From positions 1 through 64,000 of the forward strand of contig JAWKPM010000001.1 in assembly GCA_041390625.1 (NCBI GenBank): 64,000 nt of DNA, given 5' to 3'. This DNA is from RBC038 sp041390625. GTDB taxonomy: Bacteria > Chloroflexota > Dehalococcoidia > UBA2979. The notes under the pieces were generated by a model, which was given only the letters and a program-made list of their open reading frames with translations, was not told the origin of the DNA and did no database searches. Position 1 is the stretch's first letter; the number at the start of each line of letters is the position of its first letter. Shown one piece after another: positions 24,952 to 33,301 of the stretch. The position numbers and the translations under genes are program-made.

Positions 24952-25965
24952 ATGAACGAACCGCTTCGCCCACCGATTACCCCAACAGAGGCTCAGGTCG
25001 CCGACGCGTTGCCGACGTCGTCCGGATGGGCCTTCGAGCCGAAGTGGGACGGATTCCGCGTTCTCGGTTGGAGTGAGCCGGTCCGCCTCGATAGTCGAAA
25101 TGGCAAGGCGTTGCTGCGCTACTTCCCGGAGCTCGAACCGGCACTGAACTCACTCCCACGAGCAACCGTCGTCGACGGCGAGGTGCTGGTCGTGGTCGGC
25201 GACCGGTCGGACTTCGACGCCTTGCAGGCACGCATCCATCCTGCTGCGTCTCGCATCGCGAAGCTCTCGGTCGAGATCCCGGCAACACTCGTGGCGTTCG
25301 ATCTTCTCGCTCTTGAAGGTGAAGACCTCCGGCCTCTGCCGTTCGCCGAACGCCGTGCGCGCCTTCAGAGCATCGAAACTCCAGGCTGGCGGATTACACC
25401 ATCGACCGACGACCTCGACGAAGCGAGACGGTGGTTCGAAGAGTTCGAGAGCGCGGGCTGCGATGGCATAGTCGCGAAGCGACTCGACCTGGCCTACCGC
25501 GATGGCAGGCGCGACATGATCAAGGTGAAGCACCGGCGGACGGCTGACGTGGTGGTTGGCGGCTACCGGGTTGGAAAGAACGGTGGCCTTGGGGCTCTGC
25601 TCCTCGGCATGTACGACGAAGCCGGCCTGCTGCACTTCGTTGGGCACTGCTCAAGCTTCTCGACGAGCGACCGAACTCTGCTTCTCGAGCAGTTCGCCCA
25701 GGTGAAGGCCGACTCGAGCTTCTCGGATGGGGCTCGCCGTCCCGAGATCGAGAACCGCTGGTCCTACAACCGTGAGACGTCATGGACACCAGTCGTACCC
25801 GGAATCGTGATGGAGGTCAGTTACGACCAAGTGACCGATCGACGCTTCAGACACGCCACGCGCTTCCTTCGGTGGCGGGACGACAAGGAGCCACGCGCCT
25901 GCACCCTCGACCAGCTCGACAGGATCGACGGGCTCGGCGTCAGCTCGGTCCTCAGCAACGCCTGA
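24952..25965 (+). CDS. ATP-dependent DNA ligase, LigC-like
   Basis: A 337-aa ligase. The adenylation motif I is FEPKWDGFR with Lys31 as the AMP acceptor. Downstream are DSRNGKALLRYFPEL (motif Ia region), VVDGEVLVV, ATLVAFDLLALEGEDL (motif III), CDGIVAKRL (motif IV) and MIKVKHRR (motif V). An OB-fold C-terminal domain follows. There are no fused polymerase or nuclease domains, as in stand-alone LigC repair ligases. -10-like TAGCCT ends just before the ATG 24952, so the message may be nearly leaderless. It sits alone in the element's cargo half. Confidence 0.88.
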   Translation: MNEPLRPPITPTEAQVADALPTSSGWAFEPKWDGFRVLGWSEPVRLDSRNGKALLRYFPELEPALNSLPRATVVDGEVLVVVGDRSDFDALQARIHPAASRIAKLSVEIPATLVAFDLLALEGEDLRPLPFAERRARLQSIETPGWRITPSTDDLDEARRWFEEFESAGCDGIVAKRLDLAYRDGRRDMIKVKHRRTADVVVGGYRVGKNGGLGALLLGMYDEAGLLHFVGHCSSFSTSDRTLLLEQFAQVKADSSFSDGARRPEIENRWSYNRETSWTPVVPGIVMEVSYDQVTDRRFRHATRFLRWRDDKEPRACTLDQLDRIDGLGVSSVLSNA

Positions 25966-26050
25966 GGCGGACGACCAGACCCGAGAGAGATCACCGATGC
26001 GCGGCGCCAGCGCACCGCGATAGCGTCAAGGTGCGACGCGGAAGTGAGTC

Positions 26051-26302
26051 ATGGGAAAGCACCAGGCCCTCCGGTTGATTGCCGGACTGCTACGGCGGGA
26101 GCCCGGCACCAGTGCGGAATCGATCGATCGTTCCCTGGCGGATGCCGTCGCCCGGGCCGGCCTGGCGACGCGGCGATACCTCGACGACCATGACATCGAG
26201 TCCCTCCTCTACCAGGTCTCCCTGGAAGGCGGCGCGCTCACCAGAGCAGCACTCGCCATCTCCTTCGCCCGTTCCGACAGGGAGGAGCCAAGCGCGGCCT
26301 AG
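26051..26302 (+). CDS. small hypothetical protein
   Basis: An 83-aa mostly helical protein (QALRLIAGLLRREPG, ADAVARAGLATRRYLDDHDI). ATG 26051 has GGAAGTGAG upstream. It ends 39 bp before the kinase-STAND gene and might be its partner; no family is recognised. Confidence 0.55.
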   Translation: MGKHQALRLIAGLLRREPGTSAESIDRSLADAVARAGLATRRYLDDHDIESLLYQVSLEGGALTRAALAISFARSDREEPSAA

Positions 26303-26325
26303 CGCACTGTCTGCGTCAGTCGGGT

Positions 26326-26331
26326 TACTAT
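26326..26331 (+). promoter_or_regulatory. -10-like element before kinase-STAND gene
   Basis: ACTATC/TACTAT-type AT-rich hexamer about 10 bp before ATG 26342, with no Shine-Dalgarno between, again suggesting a leaderless transcript. Confidence 0.35.
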
Positions 26332-26341
26332 CCCACCCGTC

Positions 26342-29300
26342 ATGGTCAGCGAACGCATGCAGCGACGCATCGATGCGCTCCTCGATGAAGCGGACGAGGC
26401 GGTGTCCGCACAGGAGTGGGAGCGCGTAGCCGGGGCGGCTCGTGCCGTCCTGGCGATTGCGCCCGAGGACGCCGACGCGCTTGGCTTCCTCAAGATGGCT
26501 GAGGCCAACGGCGTCTCAGCTGAGACCGCCTCATCCGCTCCGCCTGTCGGGAGCGCCTCGGTCGAGCCACCCAGGCCTGCCACCGAGCAGCCCACCTCCT
26601 TCGCCGGTGGCCGCTATGAAGTGCGCCGCTTCCTCGGCGAGGGTGGCAAGAAGCGTGTGTTCCTTGCGCACGACGCGAGGCTCGATCGCGATGTCGCCTT
26701 CGCGCTGATCAAGACCGAGGGCCTCGACGCCACCGGGCGCGAGCGCATCACGCGCGAGGCGCAGGCGATGGGCCGCCTCGGCGCCCATCCGCACATCGTC
26801 ACGATCTTCGAGATCGGCGAGGAGGGCGGCTCGCCCTACGTTGTGAACGAGCTGCTCGGCGGCGGCGACGTCGAGGGCGAGCTCGAGGCCGCCGAGGGTG
26901 CTCTGCCGTTGGCCCGTACCCTCGAGATCGCGAAGGGCGTCGCTCGAGGTCTCGCCTTCGCCCACGAGCGCGGGATCGTGCACCGCGACCTCAAGCCGGG
27001 CAACGTGTGGCTCACCGAGGACGGCACGGCCAAGATCGGCGACTTCGGGCTCGCCGTCTCGCTGGACCGCTCGCGGCTGACTCAGCACGGCATGATGGTC
27101 GGCACCGTCGCCTATATGCCGCCGGAACAGGCCCTCGGCGGAGAGGTCAGTCCGCAGGCGGACCTCTACTCGCTGGGTGCCATGCTCTACGAGCTGGTGA
27201 CGGGTCGTCCGCCCTTCCAGGCAAACGATCCGACCGCGATCATCAGCCAGCACATCAACACTCCACCGGTCGCGCCCTCGTGGCACAGCGAGCACTGCCC
27301 GCCGGATCTCGAAACGCTCATCCTCCGTCTGCTGGCGAAAGTGCCCGCCGACCGTCCCGCCTCGGCGCTCGAAGTGCTGACTGCCCTCGAGGCAGTGGAC
27401 CCCGATGCCCGCTCCACCTCGCACTCCGATTCGAGTGCCAACCCCCTCGACCGCCTTGCGCGCGGTGTCTTCGTTGGCCGGGAGCGCGAGTTGGAGCGGC
27501 TGCGGGCGGCCTTCGACGAAGCATTCGCGGGCCACGGCTCGGTGGTGATGCTGGTGGGTGAGCCCGGCATCGGGAAGACGCGGACCAGCCTTGAGCTGGA
27601 GACCTACGCTCGCATGCGCGGTGGACGGGTGATCTGGGGTCGTGCACACGAGGCGGCGGGCGCGCCGCCGTATCGTCCGTGGGTGCAGGCAGCCGACACT
27701 TACTCGAGCGCCTGGGGCCTCGATGCCGTAGCCCCGCAGCTGGCTGCTGAAGACACGGCGGAACTCTCAAGGATTTTCCCGCTGCTGCGGCAGCAGCCGA
27801 ACTACATCGCTCCTCCGGAGATCGTCGACCCTGCCGCCGGCCAGTTCCGTCTCTTCGAGGCCTACACGAAGCTGGTACGCGCTTTCGCGTCCGAGGCTCC
27901 ACTCGTCGTCGTCCTCGATGACCTGCACTGGGCCGACAAGCCGACGCTTCTCCTACTGCAACACGTCGCGCGCGAGCTGGCGCGCCTGCGCGTGCTGATC
28001 GTGGGCACATACCGCGACACCGAGCTGTCGAGGACACACCCGCTCTCTGAGGCGCTGGCGGAGCTGAACCGCGAGGCCGGCTTCCGGCGCGTAAACCTCA
28101 CCGGGCTCGAACGCGACGAGGTGGCGAACTACATCCGCGGCACGGCGGGCATGGAGCCTTCGCGCGTGCTCGTCGATCGCGTCTTCGAGGAAACCGAGGG
28201 CAACCCCTTCTTCCTGCACGAGGTAGTCAACCTGATGACCGAGGAGGGGACGATCGCGTCGAACTCGGTCTCCGATATCGCGATCCCCGAGGGGGTGCGC
28301 GAGGCGCTGGGCCGCCGCCTCGACCGGCTCTCGGAGGAAGCGAACGCGCTGCTGCAGTACGCCGCCGTGGCGGGACGCCAGTTCGCCTACGACACACTGA
28401 AGCTTGTCACGGACCACGGTGACGACGCGCTGCTGCGACTCATCGAGGAGGGCCTCGCTGCCCGCGTCATCGAGGAGACCGCCCAGCCAGGCCGCTACCA
28501 GTTCACCCATGCGCTGATGCAAGAGACCCTCCTCGACGAGCTCTCAACTACCCGCCGCGTACGCATGCATGGCGAGGTAGCCGAGGTCATCGAGGCACGC
28601 TACGGCGACGATGCCGTGCGCCAAGCCCCGCGACTGGCCCGCCACTTCCTCGAGTCCTCGGTCCTCAATGCGGATCACGCGCGTCGGGCTGTCCGTTACT
28701 CGACACTGTCCGCGGAGCAAGCCGAATCTCAGGTCGCATGGGCGGAGGCTGCCCGCCTCTACGCGGCTGCGCTGCCACTCACGGAGGGAGACGAAGAGCT
28801 CGCGTCGCTGCGTCGTCGAGTCACCCTGGGCCTCGCGCGGTCGAGGCGGCTCAACCTCGAGATGCGAGAGGCCTGGCGAGTCATCATGCGCGGTCTCGAG
28901 GAGATGAGGCAGGGCGACGATAACGAAGCGTTTGCGCTGGCCGGTCTCGAGGCCGCGGAGTTGCCGGCCGCGCCGGAGCGATTGGTCGCTCTGCTCTCGG
29001 AGGCACTCGGCCGCTCTAACGCATTGACGGACGTGACACGTGCACGCCTGCTCGCACGCCGTGCGAACCTCCGCCCCCTCGATTTCGAACTTGAAGCCGA
29101 TGTGGCAGCTGCGGAGCAAGTCGCAAACACGGAGGACCTTGCGGATGTCCACGAATGGATTCATTTGCGGCGAACGGCGCAACTAACGGCCGCTGGACGG
29201 GTCAACGACGCACTGGAGTACGCGACGCTTCACCCCGGAGACATGAGCGGGGTCAGTCCGCTGCGCTATGCGGTTGGCGACATCGACGACGTTGAGACAT

Positions 29301-30073
29301 ACGTGCTCGAGCAACTTCAGCACTACTCGCGGATGAACAACGAGCTAGCCGTCGAGGCGTTCGCTTTCATGCTGTTCTCGGTGGCCGCCATTCGCTTCGA
29401 TCAGGCTGGCATGGATCGAGCAGCCGAGTGGATGACGGGACGAACCTTCGCTTCGAAGAACTGCATCGTCTGGCGCAGGCTTGTCGAAGGAGACGTCGGA
29501 GCCGCTGCTGTCGAACTCTCGCCACCTGAGATGGCCGGGGGCGTACCCGGTTGGCTTGCCGTCGTGCATGGGCTGCGCGCAGAAGTGATGGCCGCGCTCC
29601 AAAGGGACGACGATGCTGTATCCGAGTTGAAGAAGTGGGACGAGTACGTCGACGCTCCGAACGACTCCCTGCAAACTGTCAATAGACTCGCGAATCTGGC
29701 GTGGGCGGGAGATGCGCTTCTCCGCCTAGGCACCCCTGCGATGCTCAGCAGGGCAGAGGCGCGTTTCCCCGGCGACCAGATCCTTTCCGGCCTCGTTCTC
29801 GTTCCGAGGTATCGCGGACAGATTGCGCTGCGTCTCGATGATGTCGTGCGCGCCGAGGGCCTCCTTCGCGAGGCCCTGACGATGAGTGACTCGGAAGACT
29901 GGCCCCTTGAGGCAGGCCGCTGCCACCAGGGTCTCGCCGAAGTGGCCGAGCGCCGCGGTGACCACGCCCTTGCGATGCAGCACCTCGACGCGGCGGGCGA
30001 GCTGTTCAGCCGCCACGGGGCCAGGCTCTACCTCGATCAGGTGCTGGCGAAGAAGGAGATCCTAAAAGCTTAG
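26342..30073 (+). CDS. Ser/Thr protein kinase fused to STAND-type AAA ATPase
   Basis: A 1243-aa multidomain protein. Residues about 90-355 are a Hanks-type kinase: glycine loop LGEGGKKRVFLAHD, ATP Lys124 (FALIK), HRDLKPGN (Asp216), GDFGLAV (Asp234) and the MPPEQ substrate motif. Residues about 375-720 are an AAA_16/STAND NTPase: FVGRERELERLRAAF, Walker A GEPGIGKT (Lys412), Walker B VVVLDDLHWADKP (Asp526). The remaining ~500 residues are helical, TPR-like. Such kinase-STAND fusions act as signal-gated switches. As cargo of an integrated element it could be an anti-phage or regulatory system; that is inference. Composition of the first half resembles the host more than the rest of the element does. 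Confidence 0.9.
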   Translation: MVSERMQRRIDALLDEADEAVSAQEWERVAGAARAVLAIAPEDADALGFLKMAEANGVSAETASSAPPVGSASVEPPRPATEQPTSFAGGRYEVRRFLGEGGKKRVFLAHDARLDRDVAFALIKTEGLDATGRERITREAQAMGRLGAHPHIVTIFEIGEEGGSPYVVNELLGGGDVEGELEAAEGALPLARTLEIAKGVARGLAFAHERGIVHRDLKPGNVWLTEDGTAKIGDFGLAVSLDRSRLTQHGMMVGTVAYMPPEQALGGEVSPQADLYSLGAMLYELVTGRPPFQANDPTAIISQHINTPPVAPSWHSEHCPPDLETLILRLLAKVPADRPASALEVLTALEAVDPDARSTSHSDSSANPLDRLARGVFVGRERELERLRAAFDEAFAGHGSVVMLVGEPGIGKTRTSLELETYARMRGGRVIWGRAHEAAGAPPYRPWVQAADTYSSAWGLDAVAPQLAAEDTAELSRIFPLLRQQPNYIAPPEIVDPAAGQFRLFEAYTKLVRAFASEAPLVVVLDDLHWADKPTLLLLQHVARELARLRVLIVGTYRDTELSRTHPLSEALAELNREAGFRRVNLTGLERDEVANYIRGTAGMEPSRVLVDRVFEETEGNPFFLHEVVNLMTEEGTIASNSVSDIAIPEGVREALGRRLDRLSEEANALLQYAAVAGRQFAYDTLKLVTDHGDDALLRLIEEGLAARVIEETAQPGRYQFTHALMQETLLDELSTTRRVRMHGEVAEVIEARYGDDAVRQAPRLARHFLESSVLNADHARRAVRYSTLSAEQAESQVAWAEAARLYAAALPLTEGDEELASLRRRVTLGLARSRRLNLEMREAWRVIMRGLEEMRQGDDNEAFALAGLEAAELPAAPERLVALLSEALGRSNALTDVTRARLLARRANLRPLDFELEADVAAAEQVANTEDLADVHEWIHLRRTAQLTAAGRVNDALEYATLHPGDMSGVSPLRYAVGDIDDVETYVLEQLQHYSRMNNELAVEAFAFMLFSVAAIRFDQAGMDRAAEWMTGRTFASKNCIVWRRLVEGDVGAAAVELSPPEMAGGVPGWLAVVHGLRAEVMAALQRDDDAVSELKKWDEYVDAPNDSLQTVNRLANLAWAGDALLRLGTPAMLSRAEARFPGDQILSGLVLVPRYRGQIALRLDDVVRAEGLLREALTMSDSEDWPLEAGRCHQGLAEVAERRGDHALAMQHLDAAGELFSRHGARLYLDQVLAKKEILKA

Positions 30074-30148
30074 AGTCGGCGGACTCACGGGTGCCGACTT
30101 CAGGGAGCTTGACCGAGGCCAAGGATGATCGTCGAGGGGAGGGGCCGC

Positions 30149-30541
30149 GTGAACACTGAGGAAGCCCAACGAATCGCCAAGCGACATGAAGATGTGTACA
30201 ACCACGACTTCGAGCATTACGCGGAACTCTACGCCGAGACCTACGTGGGCTACCGGCCTGGGCGAGGAACAACGAGCGGTCGGGACGAGATGATCCAACT
30301 GGAGCAGCGCGCAACGTCCGCTTGCCCAGATCGCCGAACGACCGTGCTGCGTGTGTTCGCCGGCGATGGTAATTCGCTTGCGATGGAGGAACTCTGGGAG
30401 GGGACGAACACTGGGGGTGATCAGCTTTTTGGGGCACCCGGGGCGAAGGTCTCGATTTACGCTATGTCGGTGTTCGAAGTAGAGGACGGCAAGTTCGTGC
30501 GTGGCACAGCGTGGACTGGTCGACCACCGAGCGACGACTGA
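30149..30541 (+). CDS. NTF2/SnoaL-like protein
   Basis: A 130-aa protein with the NTF2-fold start typical of SnoaL-like families (RIAKRHEDVYNHDFEHYAEL, YRPGRGTTSGRDEMIQLEQ, SVFEVEDGKFVRGTAW). These proteins bind small hydrophobic ligands or act as isomerases. GTG 30149 is preferred because GAGGGGAGGGG lies just upstream; ATG 30125 is in frame but has no such site. It follows the kinase-STAND gene by 75 bp. Confidence 0.7.
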   Translation: MNTEEAQRIAKRHEDVYNHDFEHYAELYAETYVGYRPGRGTTSGRDEMIQLEQRATSACPDRRTTVLRVFAGDGNSLAMEELWEGTNTGGDQLFGAPGAKVSIYAMSVFEVEDGKFVRGTAWTGRPPSDD

Positions 30542-30556
30542 GGCGCCGACCGTGGA

Positions 30557-30937
30557 GTGACGGAGACGGAGTTGATTTCAGCCACAAAGCGCACACACGC
30601 ACTCCTCATGCGGATCGTCGACGCGGTGAACTCGAAGGACCTCGCAGCGTTGGATGAGGCCCTTGGATCTGGTTTCGTTCATCACCGGGGACCCGTCTCC
30701 ACGAACCGGGAGACCTACCTGGCACTGTGGCGGCCCTTCTTCGAGATGGCCCCCGCATATCGCGTACAGCTGGTGGACCTCGTCGAGAGCGAAGCGAGCG
30801 CTGCCTTCCGCTTCATTGCGACTGGATGGCCCACCGAGGAGAGCAAAGCCTCGGCCGTGTGGTTCATGAGCCTCGATGACGGGAGGATCGTCGAGGCTTG
30901 GGAGACCAGGGAGCAGTACCCCGAGCCGGAGGCGTAG
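30557..30937 (+). CDS. NTF2/SnoaL-like protein, second copy
   Basis: A 126-aa SnoaL-like protein: LLMRIVDAVNSKDLAALDEAL, then FVHHRGPVSTNRETYLALW and VWFMSLDDGRIVEAWE. It lies 15 bp after the previous NTF2-fold gene and is only distantly similar to it, so the pair is more likely a co-acquired set than a recent duplication. GTG start with a poor ribosome-binding site, consistent with coupling. Ligand unknown. Confidence 0.7.
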   Translation: MTETELISATKRTHALLMRIVDAVNSKDLAALDEALGSGFVHHRGPVSTNRETYLALWRPFFEMAPAYRVQLVDLVESEASAAFRFIATGWPTEESKASAVWFMSLDDGRIVEAWETREQYPEPEA

Positions 30938-31035
30938 CGCGCCGTAGTTCGCCCCTCGCTGCCGGGCGCTGACAGATCGGCAGCGTTCCACTACCTTCCT
31001 GCGACCAATGAGCCTCTACTCGCAGGGAGGCCGAC

Positions 31036-31191
31036 TTGACCACCCCCACCGACTGGCGTCAGCCACTCGTGATCGAACTCGCGCGGCTCGAAGCCCGCGT
31101 CGAGAGCTTGTCGCGCTGGCACCCTCGCCGTTGGGTGCTTGCCTACCGCCTGCGCCGCCTCAGCAGGCAGTTCGACCAGGGCTGGCAGTGA
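31036..31191 (+). CDS. 51-aa small protein with RWHPRRWV motif
   Basis: TTG start at 31036 with a strong GCAGGGAGG 5 nt upstream. The peptide has a helical segment (VIELARLEARVESLS) followed by RWHPRRWVLAYRLRRLSRQF, basic and aromatic. Its stop overlaps the start of the next small gene (GTGA). The two share a W-H-P-x-R-W-V core, so they appear paralogous. Function unknown. Confidence 0.5.
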   Translation: MTTPTDWRQPLVIELARLEARVESLSRWHPRRWVLAYRLRRLSRQFDQGWQ

Positions 31192-31343
31192 CGCCCGAAG
31201 AGGCAGCCGCCGAGGCTAGTCGCCGCATGCACCGTTTGCAGACGGTCGATGAGGCGCGCGAGGTCTATCGCACGATGCCGCGGTGGCATCCGGCGCGGTG
31301 GGTGATGCTCGCGTGGCTGTGGCGATTTCGACGCTCGATCTAG
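31188..31343 (+). CDS. 51-aa small protein with RWHPARWV motif
   Basis: GTG 31188 overlaps the previous stop by 4 bp. It encodes an Ala/Glu-rich helix (PEEAAAEASRRMHRL) and RWHPARWVMLAWLWRFRRSI, an amphipathic or membrane-seeking end. Same length and same motif position as the preceding gene. The coupled pair ends 170 bp before a convergent terminator. Confidence 0.5.
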   Translation: MTPEEAAAEASRRMHRLQTVDEAREVYRTMPRWHPARWVMLAWLWRFRRSI

Positions 31344-31511
31344 ACGCCTCATGCGCGGAGTCGCTACTACATAAGGCGATCGCATCGGTGGTTGGCTGTG
31401 CGAAGCCGTATGCCACCGAATCGCGATCCCCGGATGCCGCGAATACTGGAGGGAATAAGCGGACAGGGCGACCGATCCTCCCTGGCCCCGTCCGGCCTCC
31501 ACCTACGAAGA

Positions 31512-31538
31512 AGGGCCGTCCCAGAGTTGGACGGCCCT
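31512..31538. terminator. convergent hairpin terminator
   Basis: A perfect 10-bp stem AGGGCCGTCC/GGACGGCCCT with a 7-nt loop, lying between the rightward small genes and the leftward secreted-protein gene. Confidence 0.7.
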
Positions 31539-31564
31539 CCCGATGATCCGCTGGGCGACAAGCC

Positions 31565-32101
31565 CTACGACCGACTGTCCTTGCCGGTGTTCACGAACTG
31601 GATGCAAAGACCCTGGTTGGAGAAGCCGAACGCCTCCCAGCCGCCGTTCATGCACTGGTCCTTTGTCTGGACGTCCGGCAGAACGTCGAAGCGTGTCCAG
31701 TCGAAGCGCTCATCGGTCTCGCCTCCGAAGACCATTCGGACTTCGACGTACTCGTCGGCGCTGAACGTCATTGTGCTCGTGTCGTTGAACCTGCAGACGT
31801 AGGGGTAGAGGCCGTCGGTGACGCCCGAGTTGGGGTTAGTCGGACCGGTCATCTGGCTGGTGTCACCGTCGGTGCGGTACTCGAAGCAACTGTAGAAGTT
31901 GCGCTCGCTGACGAATTCGAGCTCCGTCTCGCCAATGCCCTGACTCAACTGGTTCACGTGCGCCCACGCCGTGGGCGTCTTGGCCTTGTTGATGTCGTTG
32001 GTGCTCGGTGTGACGGCATCCACGACGGCATATGCCACTCCCGCGAGCACGAAGAGCGCGAGCGCCCCTCCTGACAACGCTGCCAGTGTCCGCTTCCTCA
32101 T
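31565..32101 (-). CDS. secreted protein with C-terminal cysteine motif
   Basis: A 178-aa exported protein. A typical Sec signal peptide is visible (MRKRTL then ALSGGALALFVLAGVAYA, cleavage after AYA). The mature part ends with DQCMNGGWEAFGFSNQGLC, a C-x-NGGW...F-x-NQG-x-C pattern found in many secreted proteins of Actinobacteria and Chloroflexota. Two further cysteines (YSCFEY and YVCRF) could pair. ATG 32101 has GAGGAGG 5 nt upstream. Probable cargo, exposed outside the cell. Confidence 0.78.
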   Translation of the reverse strand: MRKRTLAALSGGALALFVLAGVAYAVVDAVTPSTNDINKAKTPTAWAHVNQLSQGIGETELEFVSERNFYSCFEYRTDGDTSQMTGPTNPNSGVTDGLYPYVCRFNDTSTMTFSADEYVEVRMVFGGETDERFDWTRFDVLPDVQTKDQCMNGGWEAFGFSNQGLCIQFVNTGKDSRS

Positions 32102-32372
32102 AGTGCCTCCTCGGCTGCTTCGGGAGGCCGTCCATCCATCCCCGTGGGCGGCCCGCTGCGATGCCGGCGGCAATCCCTGCCTTGCTGGCACCATCTATGA
32201 CGAGAGTGTTGGGCGTCAAGGTCCGGAGGTCACAGCCCCGTGTCCGGCGCAGCGCGGACGCCACTCGTCCGTTAGAGCTCGCGAGCGCGTCGACTAGCGT
32301 GAGGGCATGGCCGCCACTATCCCCGTTTCCTTGCGGGTCCCAGGCGCTGTTCGGGTACGAGCCTAGCGGCGT

Positions 32373-32858
32373 ATGCGCCTCAATCGACGGGAGATGCTCG
32401 ACCACCTCCACACGCTCGCGCACTACGTCTCAGCGGGCGGTGAACCGTTGTTCGAGCACGCCAAGGACACGAGCGGGACGCGCACCGTCTTCACCATCGC
32501 CGTCGAGCGAGCGCGCTACTGGCGGCTCTTGGCAGCGACGCAGCAGACGCGCGATCTCGTCCGAGGTGGCCGCTACTCGGGTGTTGTCGAGCGAGATCGC
32601 CCCATCGCCCTCGAGCGCTATACGGACGCCGTGCGCCTGTTCCTGCTCGACGAGCACATCGCCCTCGGCGAAATGCTGCAGGACTCCGAGCCGATGTTCA
32701 TCTGGACGCGGGGCGCGACGACTGCCGCTGGGCACGCAGTCCACATCCGCCGCTACGCCTACGTCCCTGAAGAGTTCCGCCGCCGGGCCGAGGCAATGGG
32801 AATCGTGACTCCGCCGCTGCCCGCGACGGGAAAGCGGGAGCAGGGCCGCCGTTGGTGA
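32373..32858 (+). CDS. hypothetical protein
   Basis: A 161-aa protein, helical at the start (MLDHLHTLAHYVSAGGEPLF) with a mixed middle (ARYWRLLAATQQTRDLVRGG). No recognised motif, signal peptide or membrane segment. It is the only rightward gene between the leftward secreted-protein gene and the leftward replication operon, with which it is convergent. Could be a small cargo or regulatory protein. Confidence 0.5.
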   Translation: MRLNRREMLDHLHTLAHYVSAGGEPLFEHAKDTSGTRTVFTIAVERARYWRLLAATQQTRDLVRGGRYSGVVERDRPIALERYTDAVRLFLLDEHIALGEMLQDSEPMFIWTRGATTAAGHAVHIRRYAYVPEEFRRRAEAMGIVTPPLPATGKREQGRRW

Positions 32859-32906
32859 GCCCGATCCCGATGGGCTTGGCACCTCCCGACAGGGCCTCAG
32901 TCGTCA

Positions 32907-33104
32907 TTAGCGGAAGCGCCTCTCCATCATCCGCCGTCCGTTTCGTCGCTTTTCGAGCTCGGCGAGCACGTCTCCGTGGATGGGCTCAGAACGCGGTGGG
33001 CGGCCACATAAGTGGCACGCCGCCCAACCCCCCGATGAACGAACAACCACGCCGAGGCATTGCTCGACGGTGCCCGCGTAGTTGATGCGGCGCGCACACC
33101 TCAC
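32907..33104 (-). CDS. 65-aa basic protein with CxxC motif
   Basis: The GTG start at 33104 overlaps the stop of the upstream gene by 4 bp (GTGA), matching the coupling used throughout this operon. The peptide has WAACHLCGRPPRSEP, a possible half zinc-knuckle, and a strongly basic end (EKRRNGRRMMERRFR) suited to nucleic-acid binding. Too short to classify. Last gene of the leftward run. Confidence 0.5.
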   Translation of the reverse strand: MRCARRINYAGTVEQCLGVVVRSSGGWAACHLCGRPPRSEPIHGDVLAELEKRRNGRRMMERRFR

Positions 33105-33301
33105 GAGAGCGTCACCGAACGCCAGGCAGCGGCCTCCGCGTCGTAAACCTTCAGGACGATCGTCGAGCCCGAGGTGAACAGTTGAATCTGACCATGCGCG
33201 ATACCAACGGTGTCGGTGATTTCTTCGTTGCCACGGTTGAACGGCCACACCGGAACGTCAGCGGGGGTGAATGAGGTTGGCTGAGGAATCCAATTAGTCA
33301 C
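33101..33301 (-). CDS. 66-aa hypothetical protein
   Basis: GTG start immediately after the preceding gene's TAA. A beta-rich small protein (IAHGQIQLFTSGSTIVLKVYD) that recalls small phage virion-associated proteins, but the match is only by general appearance. It is coupled at both ends. Confidence 0.5.
   Translation of the reverse strand: MTNWIPQPTSFTPADVPVWPFNRGNEEITDTVGIAHGQIQLFTSGSTIVLKVYDAEAAAWRSVTLS

Noticed and set aside
30149..30937. Toxin-antitoxin pair formed by the two NTF2-like genes
   Set aside because: Both have ordinary NTF2/SnoaL features and sizes, and neither resembles known toxins or DNA-binding antitoxins.
32102..32372. Possible small gene between the secreted-protein gene and the gene at 32373
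   Set aside because: Only a 19-codon frame with no ribosome-binding site and frames antisense to the signal peptide; probably regulatory or non-coding.
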